A stretch of DNA of 64,000 bases from Artocarpus heterophyllus (Eukaryota; Streptophyta; Magnoliopsida; Rosales; Moraceae): assembly GCA_025403435.1 (NCBI GenBank), contig CM046345.1, positions 7,630,235 to 7,694,234 on the forward strand. Reading direction: 5' to 3'. How positions within the stretch are numbered: position 1 is the first letter of the stretch; each line of letters starts with the position of its first letter. Position numbers and translations under genes: made by a program. Under the pieces are notes generated by a model. It was not told the origin of the DNA and did not search any database. It saw nothing but the letters and a program-made list of their open reading frames with translations. Positions 57,713 through 64,000 of the stretch are shown here, piece after piece.

Positions 57713-59690
57713 TAAAATAGAGTGAGTTATTGTTTTTCTTTTAAATAAAAACATAATAATATTTTTTAATTATTTAATAGAGGTATAATTATTTTTTTAT
57801 AAAATAAGGATAAATTTTTAATTTTTAAAACATTTTTGTGGATAAAAATTTAAAGTTCTAAAAGTAAATAAAGAACGTGTCTCTGCCCATTTATATGTGG
57901 CGGATCTTTACTCATTTACACGTGGCGTGGCCACATGTGTGGTTGTTGGCAAGGAAGAGAGAGAGATTGGTCATTTTCAAGTGGGCCCAGTTAATAATTG
58001 GCCGAGAGATTGTTCAATGAATTTTGCAATTGATTATAGGAAAATAAAGATTCAGAGGACTGCGTCCTTTGTTGGAGAGGCATAAATGCCCTTTTATAAA
58101 TACTACGGGGGTTTTTGTCAGTATAAAGGGTGATGTTTTATGGACTTAAAAAGATCAGAATTCTAAAATCTGGGCCAAAAAAAAAAAAAAAAAAAGAATT
58201 CTGAAAGAGGACACAAAACTGTAGGGTTAAAAAAAGGGGTTAAAGGGCAGATTTTCTTCATGGGATATGGGAGCCTTAATTCAAACTGTTCATTTGAGCT
58301 AATTATATTTAAAAATACTCTAATATGTGAATTTTATATTGTAACATATAAAGGTTTAGTTGAAACTAACAATGTTAAACACTTCTATAATTTTCTCTCT
58401 TTTTTTGAAGATTTGCTTGCATCTGCTTAGATGTAGTGGCCCTTTGCGACCCTTTCGTGGTTGGCACTTGGTGAGACCGTAGAGCTGTGCATTGGGCAAG
58501 GGGGCTTTGGTTTGGTTGGCATATTGTTTGGGTTCAAGTTGAATTATCCGTAAAAATTGTATCATGTAGCAGATTTTATTATTTAATTAGTAAATAATAT
58601 CAATAGCTTTAAAAATGTCTAGAGAATAGTATATTCAACATGTTACAAACACAAAAAGCCCAAAATACTCCTATTAAAACATAATAATTTTTTATTTTCA
58701 AAAAAAAAATGTCATGCTCTCTTGCCTCTCTCTCTCTCTCCCCAACCCCCCTTTCTCATCAGATCTCCTCCGACAAGGGAATACGCTGCTCATGATGGAG
58801 CTCTAACTCCACTACCTACAGAATAAGCCTCAAAGATTGGCAAACACCCGAGGGTTTCTTTGACAAGCGAAGAGTGAGCTGTTGCTGGAGATCATGATCG
58901 CTAATGAAAAGAGTCGAGAAGTTTTTGCTGTCGACAGTGGCGAAGTTCGGTGAGGTTCTTTAAGGCTTTGCTTCCCGTCAATTTCTGAGTCAATTGAAGA
59001 TGCATACGAGCAGCAACGCAGGACAGATGCGGGAAAGAGATGACGGCAGCGAGCGGCTCTATGTTGCCAGATTTGGCAGTGACAGGCGACTGACAAGCTT
59101 ATGTGTCACGGTCTAGGATTCTTGGTGTGCAGAATGCTACCATGCAATGCCAAAACTCCTCGAGTTAAGGTCAGCCTTTTCAACAATTAAGCTTTTTAGT
59201 GGCCTTATGCAGTCTTGTGCTCATACATCTTGTCTCATGCCTGTGAACGTCGACCACCATCAAGAGTGGCATACAAGCATCATGCTGCTTCCACGTGTTG
59301 AGACCCTCTGCCTCCAACACTCACTTACCAATAGGCCTTTAGGTCTTCCCTTGATAGATCTCAATTTTCACTATTGACTAATTTTTAGGCCAACTATTTT
59401 ATTTGGCTCTTTCTTGCAACTGTTCGGACCAAACAAGAAAGTTAAATAACATATCACAATTATTGTATATTTTTAAATTCATGCACATTTTTTTGTCTTT
59501 TAACTAGTGTATTTGCAGAATAGAAATTCAAAACTCTAATCCGCACATAAATATAAAAGTAGAGCCTTTTTTTTTTTTTAAATCCTATGAAAGTTCTCCC
59601 CTTGGATTGAGAATGTTGAGATTGGGCCTGAGCATTCTTATTGGGCTGCCATATCCTAGACTTAACAAGCTGCTAATCTTTTTTTCTAGT
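57713..59690. other. Intergenic, no gene recognised
   Basis: Includes a GC-richer island at 58740-59350 with short open frames on both strands that match no family I know. A half family-A MITE lies near 58290-58380. An A-run at 58176-58194 and a (CT)n tract near 58724-58740 are present. Confidence 0.4.
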
Positions 59691-59865
59691 TTCATGATAT
59701 TAGGTGTCAAGCGTATTACTTACAACCAATGAGTTAAAAATATTATATCACATAAAAGCTTTACATTGTGATAAATTTTTATTTTTTTACAGTAGCTATT
59801 GAAAGCATTGCATTATTTATTGCTTAGAACTAATTGGTTTTTATCAAGAGCTAAACATTCTAATA
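59690..59865. mobile_element. Family-A MITE copy (diverged)
   Basis: ATAAAAGCTTTACATTGTGA core and GAAAGCATTGCATTATTTA in the second half. The ends are eroded. Confidence 0.4.
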
Positions 59866-60791
59866 GTTTTTATTCATGCGACACTTGAAAAAGTTATATC
59901 ATATTATTAATCATATTATTTGTTTAAGTTATGACATGTTAAAACGTTAGTGATATTTATAAAAAGTAAACTTTCAAATATAGTATTTATAGAAATTTCC
60001 CTTTTCTTTTTTCTTTTGCTAACAGTTTTAATTAAATCAGTGACACCATCTTCATTTATTCCTGATCTAAATCGATTTATTAGAGGGAAAGTAATGTTGA
60101 ACCAGCTTCTAAAGATGTTTTCAAACGGTTCAAAACGAGGGAAAATTCCATCTTCATTTGTTCCTAACAGCTTATAAAGATGTTTTCAAAAGGTTTAAAA
60201 CAAGGGGAAGAGACTAATGTCGTCCCTTGGATGGAGAGATGTAATGGAATTTGGACTTGTTGAGGACTTGGGCTTCAATCTCAAAAGGTTAATTATGCTA
60301 AGTGGAGTGGCTCAATATTCTTATAAGTTGTTATTTGTTTTTATATTTTAACAATATAGGATTCAAGATTCTTTTCTTTTTACGAGATGGAGGGAAGGAG
60401 AAGTAAAAGTAGGGACATGGGGGAGAGAGTCAATTCCATTGTTTAGTCAGAGAGATTAAAAGATGGAGAGAATAGATACTAAAGGGAGAGATTCTCGCTC
60501 TCGGCCCACTATTTTGAATCTTTTTCATTAATGGAATGATCTATCCTAAGTTAAAAATAATATATTACCTTCTAAAAGATTAATAACAAATAATAAAATA
60601 GACAATTCAATAATTCAAAATGTAACTATCATTTATCCTTTCAACTCTTTTCCTTCCTAGTAAATAACATAAAAGATTAATATAATACTCTATCCCTCCA
60701 ACTCTTTATATTTTTCTCACTTCATTTCCTCTCCTACCAAACAGAACGAATAATGTCATTGGCTTGCAATTTTAGTAATGGATATACATAG

Positions 60792-60975
60792 AGGGTGTTT
60801 AGCAGCGTGGTTTGGACTACATTTTCTTAGTTATAAATACTGTAAAGCTCTCACATGTTACCGTAATAATAAAAAAAATTGTTACAGTATAAAGCTCTTA
60901 CGTGTTACGGTAAAAACAGTTCTAACTAACAGACAATAGCTTTAACAACCTTGTCAAACACCGTTCAAACCGTAA
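60792..60975. mobile_element. Family-A MITE copy
   Basis: GGGTGTTTAGCAGCGTGGTT at the left and CAACCTTGTCAAACACC at the right. Two cores, TAAAGCTCTCACATGTTACC and TAAAGCTCTTACGTGTTACG, are in direct orientation. Confidence 0.75.
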
Positions 60976-61469
60976 ATTGTGGTTTCGATCAATCTTTTTA
61001 TAATATTTTTTTTTACATATTATAATATTTTTCTGTTCTAATTTATAACTCAAATTACGTTCTTAATTGTTCCTCTCACCGATAAACGGCCTTGAGAAAA
61101 AATAGGCTAACTTTAGTCAAATGAACACCGATATAGATGCTGGCTCACCCTTCTTTGTTTTGCCCCATGAAAGCAAAGGTACAATCTCCTTAGGCTCGCT
61201 TTGATCTGGCCCCTGACATTGTTCAGGTGCGTCGTTTGGTCCTCTTTTTTTTTTTTTTCATAGACTTTTTTCCAAGCAAAAAAAAAAAAAATCTCAATCA
61301 CGCATTAATGCCTGCCCCAGGACGGTTTGAAAAATGGAAAAGGTCTTGTCAATCTCTTTAGTGCTTTGGTCAAGCTTTGTTGCTTTTCTGAAAAAAAAGA
61401 AAAAAAAAAGGAAGTAGAAGAATGAAAGACACCCACACGTTTTTCAGGAGGTTATTATTTTTTCGGATT

Positions 61470-61650
61470 ACATTATTAAAGTATTTGATAAGTGTAATTA
61501 AAATTATTTTTATAGTTAAGAATATTATAACATATGAATGTTTTATATTATAATATTTTTTATTTTTTTATTATAACATGTAAAAATATTACATTATATA
61601 ATAACCAATTTTATGGTTTTAACTATAATAACCAAACACTTGTAAAACTC
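61470..61650. mobile_element. Family-A MITE copy (diverged)
   Basis: AGTATTTGATAAGTGTAATT at the left and ACTATAATAACCAAACACTT at the right, with ATAACATATGAATGTTTTAT inside. Confidence 0.5.
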
Positions 61651-61659
61651 TATTATGTC

Positions 61660-63040
61660 ATAAAAAATGCTATAATTTAATAGAATTTGATAAATATTTC
61701 ACCGTTTAGAGTTGGGCTATATGCAGAGAGTCATGGCCTATCTCTTCTTATTTTTCAAGATGACAAAATTTTGTTAATGATAGTACGCGTTTACTTACCT
61801 GGAAACTAAATACAAGGAAACAAATTCCAGCAGAAGAAGAATTTAATTCCTTAAAAATAGGTTCTAGAATTTTATTTAACTGTTTACTGACGTATAGTAA
61901 TTAAGTTACAGAAGGAATTAAATTCCTCTTTTGTTGTTGACTAAACTAAGGAATCGAAATAAAATATGCATAACTACAAAACTATCCTTACAATAATATA
62001 ACTATATTATTTTGTCATAATATAAAAAAATAATATTGTACTGAAACAGGATAATATTAATCATAACTACAAAGGCTGAATGCATAAAGACAAAATATTA
62101 AAAATAAAAAAAGCGTCTAAGCAAATGCAAAGTAAAAATAAATTAATTAATTAAAATAAAAACAATAGTATAAAATCATTACGTTCAGTATCTTCTTTGT
62201 TTTTTTTTTTTTTTAATGGAGAAATGAAAGATTTTGCAGGATTTTTTCCTTGCTATGAGCGGCGTGAGGATGTATGCGAAAAGGAGAAGGAAAAAGTATG
62301 GGTTAAGAAGAAGGTAAAAGCTACATGGATAAAATAAAACTGGGGTTAATTTTGGTAAAAAGAGAGTCACATTTTTTTAGGAAGAACAAGAATTTAATTC
62401 CTTACGTCTATGAGGAGATAAGTTCACCTATACTCAGGAACTAAATTCCTTATTTGTAGATGTGGTCCATCTAATTTAATTCGTCAAAATAAAAGTAAAC
62501 ACTAGAATCTAAACGGGAAACTTAATTTCTTTTCTTAAATTACAATTCCTGATAAGTAAACACACCTTAAAATCGGATGAAGTCTTTAAGAGCTATAAAG
62601 CCTTTTTTTTTCGCTCTAAAAAAAGGATCAAGTAATACATTTTATAACCTTATCCCTTTAGACACATTAGCAGTCTCGAGGACCACTAAGAAGTGAAGAA
62701 GGCCTGACTAGACTCTTTTCGTCTATCCAACCATATTTTCTCTCCTATAAGCCTACATACAGGCGATGCATATTGGACAAAGGCCCAAAGTGTGGCTATG
62801 GGGGTTTGAACTCTAGAGGGATGGAAAGAGGAGTCCTAACAAAGGCGTCCTCACTATTACATCACATCCTTCGGTGGTAGGCATAAAGCCCGTTTGGTTG
62901 CGAAAGTTCTCTTTTCTTTTTTTCCTTTCTCTCTCTCTCTCTCTCTCTTTTCTTTTTTTTGGTTACGATAAGTGTTATAAAAGTATATTTGTGAATTCTT
63001 AAGGCAAAAAAGATAACTTCGCACCATCGATAGAGCCGAG
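61660..63040. other. Intergenic, no gene seen
   Basis: AT-rich DNA. The phrase GTTTACTTACCTGGAAACTA with AAATTCCTT-type words near 61790-62560 suggests a further decayed foldback (left end near 61785, inverse GATAAGTAAACACACC near 62551), not traced fully. A (CT)n tract lies at 62931-62948. Confidence 0.4.
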
Positions 63041-63044
63041 TATT

Positions 63045-63170
63045 TTAATTGTCATATTAATTTTTTTAACGATTTGATCGACAACTGAAGGCAATTATGT
63101 ATTGAGCGCTACAAATTTTTAAGACACAGAGTCATAAATTAAACTATTAAAATCCTAATCTAAAAACTAA
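63045..63170. mobile_element. Foldback MITE (family D) copy 2
   Basis: ATTAATTTTTTTAACGATTT and, inverted, ATAAATTAAACTATTAAAAT. Same family as 11226-11345. Confidence 0.5.
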
Positions 63171-63404
63171 AATACCATGCTCCACTCCTAATGCAAAATT
63201 GTTTTCTCCATCTCAAGGCTTCCCATATTTGTAATGCTATTTTGATAGTGTAAATAATTAAGTTTGTGCATTTTATTAATAATTTAAACAATAATTATAT
63301 TTGGGAGTAAATTTCATAAATATCCAATATTAATCACAAGGTCATTTAATTTTGCGCGCGCGTCTGTGTGAAGTGTTATGCATGGAAGATATGATTTGAA
63401 AAGA

Positions 63405-63572
63405 TATATATTGGTAAAGTTAGTTCTAACCAACTTTTTAGTTGGGAATAGTGCAAAGCTCTCACATGCTATAGTAAAAAAAAAGTCGCTACAATGTAAA
63501 GTTCTCAGATGCTACAATATTTACAATTTTGACCAATGATTCTAACCACTACACCAAACACCCTAATAGTAC
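63405..63572. mobile_element. Family-A MITE copy
   Basis: GTTAGTTCTAACCAACTTTT at the left, CACCAAACACCCTAATA at the right, and core AAAGCTCTCACATGCTATAG. Confidence 0.7.
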
Positions 63573-63882
63573 GATTGAAAGGTTTGCTATGGGAAAATAA
63601 AGTTGTATTTTATTTTGATAAGATTTTTCGTCTGAATATAACAATATTATCTGAATTATTATAATCATGACCGCAAAAAAGAGCACTAAAACTTTGAACT
63701 GACCCTTCAATAAACTTATAATTATTTGAGAAAATCCATGAAAAGAACTAAGTTCTATTAATAATGATGCCTTATGTATTGATTTTAGTCCGAAGCAATT
63801 AATGTAATTGTATCTACTTATTAGGTCTTTTAATAAGTCAATGGATAAGATGTATCAGTGATAATAAAAAATGACATTTGAC

Positions 63883-64000
63883 AAGTGAGGGTAACTTAGT
63901 TGGTTGTAAATCCTTCCATCCAACCATAGGCTGAGAGTTCAAATCACACTTAGCTCCACTCAAAAGTAACTTAAAAGTAGGTGACATTCTCCCTTCTTTT
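63883..64000 (+). mobile_element. tRNA-derived SINE candidate running to the window edge
   Basis: A box GGGTAACTTAGTTGGTT (about 63889) and B box GAGTTCAAATCACAC (about 63936) spaced about 45 bp apart. The body and tail continue past the window end. Confidence 0.6.

Noticed and set aside
58740..59377. GC-richer stretch with short frames on both strands as a possible gene
   Set aside because: No frame exceeds 90 codons, no splice pattern links them, and no motif is recognisable. It may be an old pseudogene, but this cannot be supported.
1..64000. CRISPR arrays, bacterial-type operons, rRNA genes or complete tRNA genes
   Set aside because: None seen. The spaced repeats present are MITEs, microsatellites or a 3' UTR tandem repeat, and the tRNA-like signals are SINE heads without a full cloverleaf.

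Overview
This is nuclear DNA from a flowering plant, most likely a dicot or other non-grass angiosperm. The evidence is the GT-AG introns, AT-rich intergenic DNA, many microsatellites, retrotransposons and MITEs, and the plant-specific gene families (KNOX homeobox, CGYC glutaredoxin, GSO-like LRR receptor). No bacterial, organellar, CRISPR or rRNA sequence was seen. The species cannot be named from the sequence alone.

Layout. (1) 504-1583 +: 3' half of a multi-pass membrane protein gene whose 5' end lies upstream of the window or is not visible, with one reading-frame break. (2) 6118-9093 +: an intact single-exon LRR receptor of the GSO1/GSO2 type with about 32 LRRs, a TM segment and no kinase. 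(3) 10919-12746 -: a complete four-exon GRXC1-type glutaredoxin. (4) 13792-21900: a truncated Ty3/gypsy element of the Tat type with pol on the minus strand, a 642-bp 3' LTR at the left, and an antisense ORF (aORF) on the plus strand between integrase and LTR. It is cut inside the protease and abuts a decayed Ty1/copia reverse-transcriptase fragment on the plus strand (21900-22690). (5) 23739-30775 -: a 13-exon gene for a large membrane protein of about 1100 aa (extracellular Ig-like N-terminal half, about nine TM segments, Ser-rich tail), with two 1-base frame breaks. (6) 36123-37611 -: DPH7 (WD40 diphthine methylesterase), two exons, with a stop and a 1-base loss within 15 bp. (7) 47287-57199 +: an intact class I KNOX homeobox gene (KNAT2/KNAT6-like, 332 aa) with a 7.8-kb third intron between the MEINOX and ELK-homeodomain coding exons. 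(8) 57200-64000: gene-free, MITE-rich.

The non-coding DNA is dominated by small non-autonomous elements. One family of about 160 bp carrying a CTCACATGCTAC core ('family A' here) occurs roughly 18 times, including seven copies packed into 2.4 kb directly upstream of the KNOX gene and three inside its big intron. Other families include long foldbacks, Tourist-like MITEs, a GTGTCG-rich family and several tRNA-derived SINE candidates.

The genes have no operon-like link. Glutaredoxin and DPH7 are, from memory, near neighbours on Arabidopsis chromosome 5, so part of the window may be a conserved syntenic block enlarged by retroelements. Three conserved genes carry isolated 1-base lesions while three others are intact. 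Sequencing or assembly error should be excluded before calling them pseudogenes.
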